Numbered from the stretch's first letter, positions 34,558 through 46,627 are shown. The stretch: DNA of 64,000 nucleotides from Moringa oleifera (GCA_021397835.1 JAJFZO010000034.1:1614501-1678500); one strand, 5' to 3'. A program made the numbers and translations. Notes: a model not told the origin generated them from the sequence alone.

Positions 34558-37526
34558 GACATCTTTGCTCTCTGCTCCTTGCATTTTCGGTGAACCTCAA
34601 GGCTCATCTACTTCTTCATTTTAGAAACCATTTATGAATCCCATTGGCATTCACCACTTCATATCAAATCTCAACTTATCGATACAACCATACCATTTAT
34701 TAGATCAAATCTGAGTTTCAGTTAGAGATGGCAAGAAATTATCAATTGCACATGTTGGTCACACCTCTTTATCTACTCATAATACTTCTTTAGTTTTTCC
34801 TCATGTTCTTCATACTCCTACTATTTCAGATAATTTACTCAGTCTCATAAGTTGTGCAGAGAAGATAGGGCCTTTGTTGAATTTTTATCTTGACTACTTT
34901 CATGTGAAAGATTAGGTCATCAAACCAACTTTGCTCCAAGGAATCCTTGACCATGGTCTCTATAAGATTACTTCATCGTCCATTTTGTCCTTCTCCATGT
35001 TTGTCTCATCTCCTCAAGTCTTGTTTGCAAAATCTGCACTTGGGTCATATGCTCTTCATGTCATCAATCAAATGTTGAATCTTTATTATGTTGATTAACC
35101 TAGGACTTCTCTTTTTCAGTTCTGTAATGCTTATTAATATGCAAAGAGCTACAGATTTCCTTTTTGCTTGTCTCAATTTAAAGCAATTGAACCTTTTAAT
35201 TTAACACATAGAGATTAATGGGATCCTTCTTCCCCTATTATTTCTATGACTAGAGTGAAATATTTTATGCTTCTAATTGATGATCATACGGAACTTTCAT
35301 AGTTTACATAGTCAAATCTAAAGATGAGGGTCATTCTTTTTTGATACATTTTGCCATATACTTTAGCTTAAAATGATTGTGTTGAATGAAAGAATAATCA
35401 TGTTATGGAAATGGGTCTGTCCTTACTAGCTCAGGATAGTATATCTCTTTCTTATTGGCCTTAAGCATTCTTGGCATCTAGTTAATTAATCATCTTCTCA
35501 CTCCTCTACTTCATAACAAGTCACTCTATCAACTCCTTTATCATTGTCTTCGTCCTTATAATCAATTCAAACTCTAGTACCATTCCAAGGAATGTGTCTT
35601 CCTTGGTTACAGCGATCCCACTACAAATGTTACCTTCGCCCCTTCCTTTGGTGGTCTCTGCGTCTCTTATCACATTGTTTTCAAGAAGTCTCTTTTCCTT
35701 TTCTAAATCATTCTAAGTCATCTCCCTCTTTTATCAATTCTTATCTTTTTTATCATGTCTCTATTCCTCTCCCTCTTTCTGCAATTACACTATCTTTTTC
35801 CCAATCTACTTCTGACTTGTCTCCTCTTCCTTCTCTTTCTCCTCCTTCAATTTCTTCTATTCTTTCTATTGTAGATTGCCAATCTCCTCCCTCTCCCACA
35901 AACACTCATCCCATGATTACTAGAGCTAAATTAGGTATCTCTAAATCAAAGGTGTAATTTAGCATTTTGCATGCCTTTCCTCTTGAACCAACATCTTAAT
36001 CACCGTCAGGCTGTCAAACAAAGTGAGTGGCAAGATGCTATGAGATAAAAAATTTAGCCGTGCACCATAATCGTGCTGGGACTTTGGTACTGTCTCCTCC
36101 TTATAATACAAAGATCAATTGGTTCTAAATGGGTTTATTGACGAAAACTCAAACTTGATGGGAGCAACAATCGGTAAAAAACCCACTTAGTTGTTAATGA
36201 CTATGACCAAAGCGAAGGGATTGATTACTTTGAGACCTTCAACCTTGTTGTGAGCTTGCTACTGTTTGACTTATACTTTCCTTCATTGTCTCTTACAATT
36301 GGTGCATTCAACAACTTAATATCCAAGATGCATTCCTTCATGATGATCTATCCAAGTGTGTCTATATGGCTCAGCCCCAAGGTGTTGATGCTGCTTGTCC
36401 ATAATTTGTTTGCCAGGAGAAGGCCCTTCATGATCTCAAGCAATCTCCTTGGGCATAGGATAACGAGCTCAGCTCTACTCTATGGCTGGGATTTCACTTG
36501 TTCTGAAGTTGATGTTCATATTTCATACATCAATTGATATTTTGGTCATTTTAGTCTACGAGGATGACATTACCTTGATAAGATCCAATTCCATTCTTCT
36601 ATCTCCCTTAACAACAATGCTCTGGTAACAATTTGACATCGAAAATTTAGGACCATTTCACTATTTTTCAGGTGTTGAAGTTACTAGAATTGTTATTCAT
36701 CTTCATTTTAATCAACTCAAATACATTTATGATCTCCTTGTTTGAGATCTATGACTGACTCCAAGCCTGTTTCATCACCTATATATTACATATGGTCATG
36801 GATTCTATTGTTTCCCTTAATGATGGTACCCCCTTGTCAATGGCTCTATGTTTTGCAATATTGTTGATGCTCCACATTATTGCACTCTCACTCGACGGGA
36901 CATCGCCTTTGTTGACAACAAAGTACGTCAAGTTATGCATGCTCTTGCTAATGTCTATTGGAATGTTATCAAACGCATTATTCTTACCTTAAGGTTACTG
37001 CTCATTTTGATCTTGCAATTGCACCTTCAGTTGATTTATCTCTTGTTTACTATACTGACGTTGATTGGAGTTGTTCTCCTGATGATCATCATAGTGCTAG
37101 TGCTTATTGTGTTTATCTTGGCTAATCTTATTTTTTGGTCATCTTCAAAGCATAAAATAGTCTCTTACTTTAACATGGAATCCAAGTATTGTGCTCTTGC
37201 TAATGAAATGGTTGAATTGTTATGGCTTTAATATCTTCTCCAAGACTTTTTGGTGCCTTCTATTCAACCTCCATTGATCTATTGCAACAATGTCAGTGTC
37301 ATCCACATGAGTGAAAATCCAATTTTTTACAACCTAACAAAGTATATTAATATACACTATCATTTTATTGGTGAGCGTGTTGCTGGTCACAGCAATCAAG
37401 TTTGCTATACACCTTCAGAAGACCAAAGTCACAAATTGACTCACCAATCCCTTACTTATTTTGCCTTTTATTTCTTTTCGAACCAAGCTTATACTGTCCT
37501 TACACCACCAGTCAACTTGCGAGGGA

Positions 37527-37855
37527 TGATAAACCAACCAAGTTATACTATAGTTGAGCTACCGGGGCTAATCTATAAGAGTTGAGGTACTCGAGCTGGT
37601 CTATAAAAGATGAGCCCAAGCTGATCTGCCAGCGCTAAGCTACCCAGACAGAGCTACCAGAGCAAAGTTAGCCAGCTAATCTGTAAACTTTAGTTATTAT
37701 TTTTTTAATGGTCAGTTAGATTAGTTAATAACAACTTCTTTTTCTTTTTTTCTGTGTCTCTATAAATACTCACCTTCTGTACAACAAATGTGTGAATAAA
37801 ATTATAACCAATTCATCATCTTCTTCCTTTATAATTTCTTATGTTATTTTGTTCA
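37527..37855 (+). repeat. Right LTR of the copia element
   Basis: Starts TGATAAACC directly after a purine-rich tract and ends TTGTTCA. The clear match to the left LTR continues to CATCATCTT near 37815; the exact end is inferred. Confidence 0.7.
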
Positions 37856-37949
37856 AATTTTATCTAATATTTGCTCAGATTAATATAAAATCTTTATTCG
37901 GTAGATAAATAAAACGAAACAATTGTAGTCATAATCAGACTAATGGAGT

Positions 37950-39409
37950 ATTACATGAATGCTAAGATTAAAGCAGTAGATTTAATTTGTTTTTGGTGGA
38001 TTGGTATCTTGGGCAGGTATAGCCTTTGAAATAGGAGGGTAACAATAACATTATAAGAAAATCAGCATTGACGACACACATAAATCATATAGCCGAAGCA
38101 CGCACGCACCAGCCCACATGTACACTGAGCATACACACACACATATCTGCCAGTGACACCGATTGAACAATTTGTAGTCCCTCTTAGTCTGTGATTGAAT
38201 GTTTGGTTAGACCTTATTGAAAGTGGCAGATCAATATATAGTAGAAGTGCATGGATAAAAGTACGGTGATGAGGATGTGTTAAGGACGGCAGACAACATC
38301 TAAAGGTCAAGATGGAGAGTTGATCAGGACAAGTGAAAAAGAAAAACAAAATAGGAAACAAATGTGGTGCATAATTGACCTCGTTTACTTGCATATTTTA
38401 TCATTCATAGAACATATATAGATTGCATAAATTTTTGCATGCAACTATATGACTTACTAACTTGATCCACCCAAAAGTAAATGGTTAAGCCTAACAAAGT
38501 TTATGCAAGGGTGAGTCACCATATTATGATCCCTCCAAAAACTTGATTGCTTAATTTATGCCCCAAATGAATTTGTAATATGTCATTTTCGTGGCCTAGA
38601 CCTTCATCAAGGTCGAAAAGCAATTAAATTATCAAATGAAATAGCCTCTTTTCTGTTTCAGTTCATTCCTATCTCTGCCTTCTCATTTTGCATATATCAT
38701 AAATGGAGGGTCATGTTCTGTGGGAGAAAATTTGCTACCCTTATCATGTTGAAATTAAATGGCCTCATTATGACATTATAATATACAAAATCAATGTTGC
38801 CCTGATCAAATTGTCTTCTTTTAGGTGGATTCCTTATCATATACACGACGAATTAACAATTGATATTGTTTTGATTCTTAGCTTATTTCACATACAGTAC
38901 AGCTGCTAATTAGGGATACATCTTAATATCTCTGATGAGCTTAATTTGCTCAGTTCAAGTGCTGTCAATATCATTGGTGTTAAGCTAGGCTACGCGGCAT
39001 AATCTTGCCAGTGCATAGCATGACTTCTATCTGGCCAAACAGTTCCCAAGAGTTGCAAATAAGCGGCGAAAAGATCATGACCTTCATGCCGATAGCAAAC
39101 AAGAAGAAAAATGAACTTTTTTATAAATCACTGCAGCTGGTGTAGATGCTTTACGTAAATAATGTTAGGACATGCAACTCAGGCTCAAACGGTAAGCAAA
39201 AACACTCTTCTTCACTGATATGAGAATCCATAAAGGGAACTAATTTATCTATACAGCCATAAAACACACATGAGACAGCATCATATAGAAGCAGTTCTTA
39301 TTTGTAGCTACATATCCATCATATTGATTCAGAGATGTCCAGGTCTTGGGGGATTGTAGGGTTGCCCAAGGCATGGTCGTTAATGATGTGGCTTCTCATA
39401 CGGAGGATA
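37950..39409. repeat. Segmental repeat unit C, 3' flank of PRP-3
   Basis: Aligns with the 3' flanks of PRP-1 and PRP-2 (for example TGAGCTTAATTTGCT near 38936 and CAGTTCCCAAGAGTTGCAAA near 39041). No gene is recognised. Confidence 0.6.
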
Positions 39410-40375
39410 TCATGGGTAGTTATCGTATGGTGGTTTGTATTCTTGTTCAGGCTTCTTCTTATTGGGATATTCGTAATCTGGTGGCTTGTAGTCCGGGTTC
39501 TCTTTCTTGGGTGGCTTGTAGTCTGGGTAATCCTTCTTAGGTGGCTCGTAGTCTGGGTAATCCTTCTTTGGAGGCTTGTAGTCTGGGTTCTCTCTCCTGT
39601 CTGGGTAATCCTTCTTTGGTGGCTTGTAGTCTGGGTTCTCTTTCCTGTCTGGGTAATCCTTCTTTGGTGGCTCGTGCTCTGGGTAATCCTTCGTTGGTGG
39701 CTTGTAGTCTGGGTTCTCTTTCCTGTCTGGGTAATCCTTCTTTGGTGGCTCGTGGTCTGGGTAATCCTTCGTTGGTGGCTTGTAGTCTGGGTTCTCTTTC
39801 CTGTCTGGGTAATCCTTCTTTGGTGGCTCGTGGTCTGGGTAATCCTTCTTTGGTGGCTTGTAGTCTGGGTTCTCTTTCCTGGACGGCTTGTAGTCTGGGT
39901 TCTCTTTCCTGGACGGCTTGTAGTCTGGGTAATCCTTCTTTGGTGGCTCGTAGTCTGGGTTCTCTTTGTTCGGTGGCTTGTCGTCTTGGTAATCCTTCTT
40001 TGGTGGCTCGTAGCCTGGGTAATCCTTCTTTGGTGGCTTGTACTCTGGGTTCTCCTTCTTTGGTGGCTCGTAGTCTGGGTGATCCTTCTTTGGTGGTTTG
40101 TATTCTGAGCTCTTCTTCTTGGGGTCTTCGTAAATTGGTGGCTTGTAATCTCGGTCCTCTTTTCTTGGTGGCTTATATTCTCGGTTCTCCTTCTTGGGAG
40201 GTTCGTAAACTGGTTGCTCGTATTGTGAGCAATCTTTCTTGGGGATTTCGTAACTTAGTCGCTTGTATTGATCAGGAGGCTTGTATCCAGGTGATTTGAA
40301 GGACCAAGCGATAGAGGGAGTGGTGAGAACCCCCAGCCCAAGGAGTAACACTGGTAAGTAGGCAAGAGGAGCCAT
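39410..40375 (-). CDS. Proline-rich protein PRP-3 (DYKPPKKENP/DYPPDYEPPKK type), C-terminally truncated
   Basis: Intronless 321-aa secreted protein. Signal peptide 1-23 (LLLGLGVLTTPSIA). Mature core of about 280 residues built from 11-residue modules PDYKPPKKENP and PDYEPPKKDYP. In the middle a longer module, DRKENPDYKPPTKDYPDHE followed by PPKKDYP, is repeated about three times with near-identical DNA. It is far more charged (Asp, Glu, Lys) than PRP-1 or PRP-2. The protein ends PPYDNYP at a TGA (39410-39412) where PRP-2 has GGA. Beyond this stop the DNA still matches the tail of its relatives for about ten codons, so the ancestral C-terminus has been lost. TATA box 43 bp upstream. Expected to be a wall or apoplast protein; the charged repeat may give different binding from the Tyr-rich PRPs. 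Confidence 0.8.
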   Translation of the reverse strand: MAPLAYLPVLLLGLGVLTTPSIAWSFKSPGYKPPDQYKRLSYEIPKKDCSQYEQPVYEPPKKENREYKPPRKEDRDYKPPIYEDPKKKSSEYKPPKKDHPDYEPPKKENPEYKPPKKDYPGYEPPKKDYQDDKPPNKENPDYEPPKKDYPDYKPSRKENPDYKPSRKENPDYKPPKKDYPDHEPPKKDYPDRKENPDYKPPTKDYPDHEPPKKDYPDRKENPDYKPPTKDYPEHEPPKKDYPDRKENPDYKPPKKDYPDRRENPDYKPPKKDYPDYEPPKKDYPDYKPPKKENPDYKPPDYEYPNKKKPEQEYKPPYDNYP

Positions 40376-40417
40376 TTTCGGGTTTTGGATGGTGCAGAAT
40401 CAGATGAATAAGTGCCC

Positions 40418-40465
40418 TTTTATACTGGTTTTGAGGCCCCTATTGTTAGTTCAGGTGTCAAAATC
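40418..40465 (-). promoter_or_regulatory. PRP-3 TATA box and upstream GATTTTGACACCTG
   Basis: Minus-strand TATAAAA (40418-40424) with GATTTTGACACCTG 34 bp upstream, as in PRP-2. A (GT)n(AT)n microsatellite follows at 40487-40530. Confidence 0.6.
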
Positions 40466-40486
40466 TTCTCCACTTAAGAGTGACTC

Positions 40487-40518
<32 letters not shown>

Positions 40519-40530
40519 GTATATGTATAT

Positions 40531-42108
40531 CAGTGAACGCATGCACTGGGGTCTCATTCGGTCAGACAGGTTAGAAAATTGAGGCATAGATTGGATTTAT
40601 CTCAACAGTTTGATTTACAACATTTCAGTTACATCTACTCCGTAATTTGAAAGATAAAAAACCTTCCATAAACATAATGAATGTTCATTAACTTGGACTT
40701 AGTTATAATAAATCTTAAAAGGAAAGGCACTGATTTTTCACCTTCATGTTTGTTAGGGTGCTGAGGAAGACATGCCATAAGAGGTCTCGTTCATCTAACA
40801 GCAGACTTCCTCCTTAATATCAGAAAATTCCAACTTGTATGATGCCGGCTGGTATTGGTAATCTCAAAATGATTCATCAGGTGTCAGGACAAAAATTTAG
40901 CCCAAAACCCTCAGTTTTTGAGCACGTAATGGAATCATTAGAGCTAAATTAAAGTTTGCACAGGTAATTGAATCATTGGATCACACTCGCAGCCTCCATC
41001 TTCCGATCATTTGAATTAGTGGAGCTATCCATGTCCTGAAGGAGAAAAATCTGAGAGAAACAGTTTATGCTATTGGATGATGCCATATGTGTATTCTTAT
41101 TTTCTTTACCTGCCATGCCTTCTTGTCTATGAGACTCTTTATTTTCACATTCAATAATTCTTAAGACTTTTCAGTGTACGTAACAATCGTTCTATCTTGC
41201 TGGACTGCCCCTTGCCGCTTGGGGAAGTCTTTAGTTTTCGAACTACTGTCATTCTTCCTCTTACTCTGTCCTTTTTAACTCTAAAAGCGAGTTATTTTTA
41301 ATCAATTACCCTAATTCATGATCATTGTTGTTTTTCTCTTTTCAGGCAGCTTAAGCCAGGCCAGAGCTTTGCGTATTAGAAGTCATTAGACAGCTCGCAA
41401 AAGTTATTTTAGGTAAACTCAGTGATGAGGAGAATGGAGGAAGAGAAGAGATATCAAATTCAAATACCATTGAAAATGCACAAAATGACAGAAAGTAAGA
41501 TGATGGAGCCATCGAGTTGCAGAAGCGCATCAAATACTAATTCTGATAATTAATACATGACCTGAACGCAAAATGTTCCTAAAGGTACTAAATTGGTGCT
41601 AGAGTGCTTCACGTAGCAACAAAGAAAAAATTCATCATCTAAGCGGAAATATCAAAGAAAATGGGGATCGCAACAAAGCACCATGGCTAACTGTTAAAGA
41701 ATTTTTAAAAACAGATAGTAATGATGAATAGATGTACTTAGTACATAATAACATAAAATTTGTATAAATGACATGTTAAAAGACAAGTAGAAGATATATT
41801 AAATATGTATATAAATATATATATGTGGAATACGTATTACATGTTGATAAATATAATTGCATTGGTTGAAAAAACATATAACTATTTAAAAATGTACCAT
41901 TGAATAAGTCTTTAAGATTTTAATAAATGAAAATGAAAAGCATAAACCAATATCAAAATATGCAACCATATTGAAAATGTATAAAAAATAATATATAAAG
42001 GTTTCACCGTGACGTTTTAATTCATTTTTTGAAGTATACTTTCTTTTTTTAAAGTTGTCCTTATTGTTACTTCTCCTTCTAACATAAAAACTTTGACTTT
42101 AAATTTTA
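40531..42108. other. Intergenic region with one relic exon-like stretch
   Basis: Unit C similarity fades by about 40700. On the plus strand at about 41370-41500, after a TTTTCTCTTTTCAG acceptor-like run, a frame reads VLEVIRQLAKVILGKLSDEE and continues for about 20 residues to a stop. I do not recognise it, and no other exon is found. The rest is unremarkable AT-rich sequence. Confidence 0.4.
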
Positions 42109-43140
42109 TTATTTTTTCAATTTTAATTTTAAATTTTTTGAAATTATCGGAGCATCTAAATATTCGGGTAGAGTAAGAGATATTTTATTATATTTTACAA
42201 AAAATCTAACATTCTCCAAAGAGTTTGATAAAAAATTTAAAAGAATGATAGCTTCGTTTTCGTCACTTAATTTTTCACCATGGCAAGCTAGATGCACACC
42301 CTCTTGAATTCATCAAAGTTGTCTTTCAAGCTTCAAGATCTTGTAACTAAATAACCTTTCTTTGAGAAAGATTTTATTAGATAAAGTTTTCTTTAGATAT
42401 AGATTCTCTAATTTCTTTGAGATACTCGCTGCAGTTTCTTCATCATTCACTTGTTAAATCACATTACTCACAATTTAAGATGAGAATACTATAAGCAATC
42501 TCTAGAATTTGTTTCGTCTAATCTTCTTTCACATCTTCGGGGAATTTTTTGAACGATCTAACATAGTTGTTATCTCTTGTTGGACAATAAATACCAGTGC
42601 TAGGAATTAAATCAATTTTAACCTAAAGATACGTTCACTGGATGCGAACAATCAAGAATGTAAAAGAATGAAGGAAAATGATGACATGCAAGAATATGAG
42701 ACTTTACCGTGGTTTAACCACAAATATAACCTGCATCCACGTTGAGCTCCACCTTGAGAAGATTACAATGAGATGTACAATTTGTGTGAAACTGCAATTA
42801 TGAAGAAAAAAAAATCTAAGATTTTCTCCCTCAAATCCCTTTACAAGAAACTCGTTTCTCTGTCTTGAAGAAAACCTGCAGTACGCACCCTCTTTCAATT
42901 GATCCTGTTTTAAAAAACTAAGCAGCCCCTTTTATAGCACTGTTACATGACATGACCAAAATCTTCCATTGTAACATGTTGCCGTATTAATAATCTTTTC
43001 TTAAACGGCTTCTTTTATTATCTTATTTGATGATTGACCTCAACATGATTCATTAATCCAGCTGCAAGCCTTTCATTTGTCCACGCATGATAAATTTTAC
43101 AGCTAAGCTGAGTCTGGTGCCAACACCACGACACCATCTC
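42109..43140 (-). mobile_element. Copia gag relic with possible LTR (minus strand)
   Basis: Minus-strand codons at about 42345-42109 read DNFDEFKRV in one frame, then CHGEKLSDENEAIILLNFLSNS and a LPEYLDAPIISKNLK tail, the pattern of a copia gag (UBN2) domain. Higher coordinates, which would be upstream in element orientation, include TTTACCGTGGTTTAACCAC near 42702 and ATCCACGTTGAGCTCC near 42733, like many copia LTRs. The element is fragmentary. Confidence 0.45.
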
Positions 43141-44398
43141 CTTCTTCCATTGTCAGTTTAGCTGGATGAGCCATCAGTAGAGGAAAAGTTGTAGCAAGGG
43201 ATCAGTGGTTCTACATATGTGGATGCAGTTCTCCATCAAAATTAGAGAGGCTGCTTTCAAAGGACAAATTGTTCCGTGTAGGCGTGTTAACCATCAAAAA
43301 GCTTACCTCAATAGGAGGTCTTGTTTAGATGTATTCTTAAACGTTAGCATTTTTTGCTTATTGCTCTATCTATGGGTACTCTGTATCTGTGTCATGGATT
43401 TACACTGTCCTGGAGTAATTAAGTACAGTCGTAATTCCATCATCAAAATTAAAGAAACAACCTTCAAATTTAAGCAGATTTTATGATCATCTAAAGACAT
43501 GATTTAACTATTGTCATTAAGCTAGGTTTCCAAAGATATTTCACATTAGATATTAAATATAGGTTGAAAAATCTCTACTTTTGTAAAAGAAAAGATTTTC
43601 CAAGCTAGCAATAGTTTTTAATGCTCACACGTCAATCTATAACATATATACTTATCAGAGTAGCTGATTATCATCATTTCTCTCAGAATACAACTTTGAT
43701 ATATCACTTTAACTATTTGGTTTTCCCTTTCAGCAGAACATTGAAAAGAGCTAAGTTGATTGTAAAACTATGCACCATTGATACAATAGAAAAATGGTAC
43801 TAGAGCGGTTTTTTTTCTTGCTTACTTGTTCTAACAAAAATAGGCTTATGTGGCTTAAGTATCAAGCTTAGAAGCCATATATAAGCTATGAGATGGTAAG
43901 ATCTGCTACATACAACATGGAAGACAGGCTTGCTTATATTAAGTATTCTTCTGGCAAATTTTTTTGGTAGCATCTTCTCCATTGCGTGTTTGAAATTAGT
44001 ATACAGCAGACTGGGTAAAGATAAATATTAATTATGTATCCTATCATATTATAGTAATGTCTGTGGCTTCTGTAGCTTCTTTCTCCCCACCAAATCTCCA
44101 TGCAATGAAAGGCCATAAAATTCTTCAGCGTAGTCTTGTTTGGTGCAATGTAATGCTCAAACACATTGACTGAAAATTGGAAGGAATAAGGGGAACGATA
44201 AACTGTATGTAGATAGATGCTGATTAGGAGCTCAGAACTCACTCTTTTACATAAGAAAATTTATGGTTTGCTTACAAGCAAGCTAGAAGCAGAAAATGCA
44301 ATCATCAACATAGGCAATACTCACCGATAAATCATAATGGGTGAAGTATCTATAAGCTCTTATTTTCGGTGATTATTTGAAATTCTTTATATAGCAAC
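43141..44398. other. Spacer downstream of PRP-4
   Basis: No gene is recognised. Several short open frames occur but none has a family signature. Confidence 0.5.
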
Positions 44399-45001
44399 TC
44401 AGTCGTGATGGACAGGGTTTGGAGGGTGCTGCGGAGGCTTGTCATGAGCACTGGGTGGCTTATACGGAGTTGGAGATGGCATGATCTTCCGAGGAGGCTT
44501 GTGAGCATCTTCTGCTTTTTCCATTGGAGGGTGTCCTGGATAGTGACCATAAGGTGGCGAGGGTTCGTGCACTGGTGGCGCAGGTAGAGTTGGCGGTTTG
44601 TGTTCAGGCTTTGGCTTCTCTACTTTAGGAGGCTTGTGTTCTGGTTTTGGCTTCTCTACTTTAGGAGGTTCGTGAATGGGTGGTGGCTTGTGTTCAGGGA
44701 TTGGCTGCTTTACCTTAGGAGGTTTGTGTTCCGGAGGGGGCTTCTCTACCTTAGGAGGTTTGTGCTCCGGAGGGGGCTTCTCGACCTTTGGAGGTTTGTG
44801 TTCCGGAGGGGGTTTCTCTACCTTTGGAGGTTTTTGAACTGGGCTTGGGGGCTTGGGCACAGGAGATGGTTTCTCCACTGGAGGAAGCTTGGGAAGAGGT
44901 GGCTTGTTCTCATAATGAGGTGGTTTCTCATAATCAGCTAGGGAGGGAGTGGTGAGAACCACCGCACCGATGAACAATGCTAACAAGTATGTCTGCGACA
45001 T
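44399..45001 (-). CDS. Proline-rich protein PRP-4 (KPPKVEKPPPEH type)
   Basis: Intronless 200-aa secreted protein. Signal peptide 1-22 (LLALFIGAVVLTTPSLA). The core consists of 12-residue units PPKVEKPPPEHK, three near-perfect and several diverged (PPKVKQPIPEHK, PPKVEKPKPEHK). It is poor in Tyr and rich in Glu and His. The C-terminal tail begins SPPYGHYPGHPP, aligning with the PPYGxYPGNPP tails of PRP-1 and PRP-2, then continues MEKAEDAHKPPRK to a His-rich end. TATA box 44 bp from the ATG. The shared leader, signal peptide and tail show common ancestry with its neighbours despite the different repeat. Tyr scarcity argues against isodityrosine cross-linking as its main property. Confidence 0.85.
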   Translation of the reverse strand: MSQTYLLALFIGAVVLTTPSLADYEKPPHYENKPPLPKLPPVEKPSPVPKPPSPVQKPPKVEKPPPEHKPPKVEKPPPEHKPPKVEKPPPEHKPPKVKQPIPEHKPPPIHEPPKVEKPKPEHKPPKVEKPKPEHKPPTLPAPPVHEPSPPYGHYPGHPPMEKAEDAHKPPRKIMPSPTPYKPPSAHDKPPQHPPNPVHHD

Positions 45002-45044
45002 CTTTGAGCTATCTGGTGGTTCAGAACTTGAAAGATGGGTGCTC

Positions 45045-45092
45045 TTTTATACTGTTCTGAGGATCTGCTTCGGCAGGGTACACGTGTCAAAC
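45045..45092 (-). promoter_or_regulatory. PRP-4 TATA box and G-box
   Basis: Minus-strand TATAAAA at 45045-45051. About 36 bp upstream, GTTTGACACGTGTACC replaces the GATTTTGACACCTG of PRP-2/-3 and so creates a CACGTG G-box (45081-45088 region). Confidence 0.6.
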
Positions 45093-46364
45093 TTTCTCAT
45101 TGATATGGTTTCATATGTTAAGATTGTTAACTAAGTCAAAATGGGATTAGGTGAATTATTAGGTAGCATTGCCTTTAATAGTTATTTTTAACTTTATATG
45201 AAGCATTTGTCAAAAAGTAATTAGTCGGTGGCAGTGAATGTCAACATGCTAGCACCCTTACGCTATGCAATCGGAATCAAGACAGATAATCAAATAGGTC
45301 ATTTCAGTAATTTTCCATTTTATTACTTGTTAGAATTTGAGGTTAGATGACTAAAATTGTCGCAGTTGAGATTGCTTTATTGTTGAAAATTGCACGTTAC
45401 TCATCCGCGTTTCTTGATTTCTGGCACAGATTGTGACATTAATGGGTAGTAGTGGGTATAGCGGTAATGTCAGAAGACTCCAACTGTAGTATTCACTGGA
45501 GTAACTCTTAGCACAGAACTGTGATATTGCACCAGAAAATGATAACCTTTCTTGCTTTATGACTTTGTCGTATTCTGTCGGCGGTCTTGGCTGTTAATAC
45601 TTTGTTCTGTGTTATTGAGTCCATCGTTTTCTGTTGTCCTGAGACAAGTTTCAGTGCATCTCCTCAGTCTTTCTTTCTCCACAAGCAATCTCAATTTGAT
45701 CTAATCAGCTGTAGTAATGCAACTCATTTGTTTGCATCAAATGTGTGTGTCTATATATATATATATGTATGACGTCAGGCATTTCTGCTTGAGATTATTC
45801 GTATATCTAGCACTGTTAATATGTCTGCTTTTGTGGAGAAAATTCAAACATGTCCACCTTATGTGGCATTTCTCCATTCTCTTGCCACAGTGAAGGCGAA
45901 CTCTGATGGATACCCCACAGAAATGAAGTAGAATAAAAGAGCGTCATTCAATGGCAGCTGATCATCATCTTTGAGCTATCTGATATCTGGTTGTTTTCAA
46001 TTCTTCAATTTCAAAAACTAGCTTATAATAGACAGATTTTTTCTAACATTAACTATAAAGGGATCGTTTTATTTTCTTTTTCATCACAATCCATATGAGA
46101 CAACTCATTATTGTTATGTAAATAATAATTTGAAATCGGTTGAAAATTCTTATGTACTCTGGTGATCCTCCCTCAATGAATTTGGAGCCATCAGGCAGGC
46201 AGGAAACTCTGCTGAGAGTTTTGCCTTATAACTTTAGGTTTGACTGCAACAGCTTTTGTCGAGAGGTCGAGTTCTGAAACATTTAATTACATTTTCCATT
46301 TTATAAGATTCATAGTGGTTTATTTGATTACCAATCTCAATCATTTTAGGCTTGAATACAGAGG

Positions 46365-46403
<39 letters not shown>

Positions 46404-46627
46404 AAAGCAGTAGCATGCACAGCCTTTATTTCTGCATATCCATATTTACATATCTATAGAACCTGCGTGTTCATAAAGACATATATATATGTCTACGTAC
46501 GTCCTGATAAGGATATCATAACATACTCTGGGCATTCATTAGCGGAGGCTCGTGGGATTGCACCAGGCCTCTTTAGAAGAGACTTCTTACTTGGCGCGCG
46601 GCTTGTGCATGTCCTCGACATCATCCT
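45093..46627. other. Spacer between PRP-4 and PRP-5
   Basis: No gene is recognised. An (AT)n microsatellite lies at about 46366-46402. Just before PRP-5 (46540-46627) the DNA still matches other PRP tails (see PRP-5). Confidence 0.55.

Larger units (their letters stand above)
34306..37855 (+). mobile_element. Ty1/copia LTR retrotransposon, decayed, with both LTRs
   Basis: The left LTR is about 34306-34557 and the right about 37527-37855. Both begin TGATA, share CCAACxAAGTTATACTA and GTTGAGCTACC, contain TATAAATACTCAC as a promoter, and end in CA. A purine-rich tract (GCGAGGGA) directly precedes the right LTR. The interior keeps plus-strand traces of pre-integrase and integrase (near 34720-35560), PMITRAKLGI near 35910, reverse transcriptase (NIQDAFLHDDLSKCVYM near 36320) and RNase H (ESKYCALANEMVELLWL near 37180; IHYHFIGERVA near 37350). 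Gag appears deleted and stops are numerous. The LTRs are well diverged, so insertion is old. It enlarges the gap between PRP units B and C. Confidence 0.85.

Noticed and set aside
39335..40299. Long plus-strand open frames (over 250 codons, Trp/Leu/Val- or Ser/Leu-rich) opposite PRP-3
   Set aside because: They are by-products of a stop-free repeat on the minus strand. The minus-strand reading has a signal peptide, TATA box and family motifs; the plus-strand frames have none.
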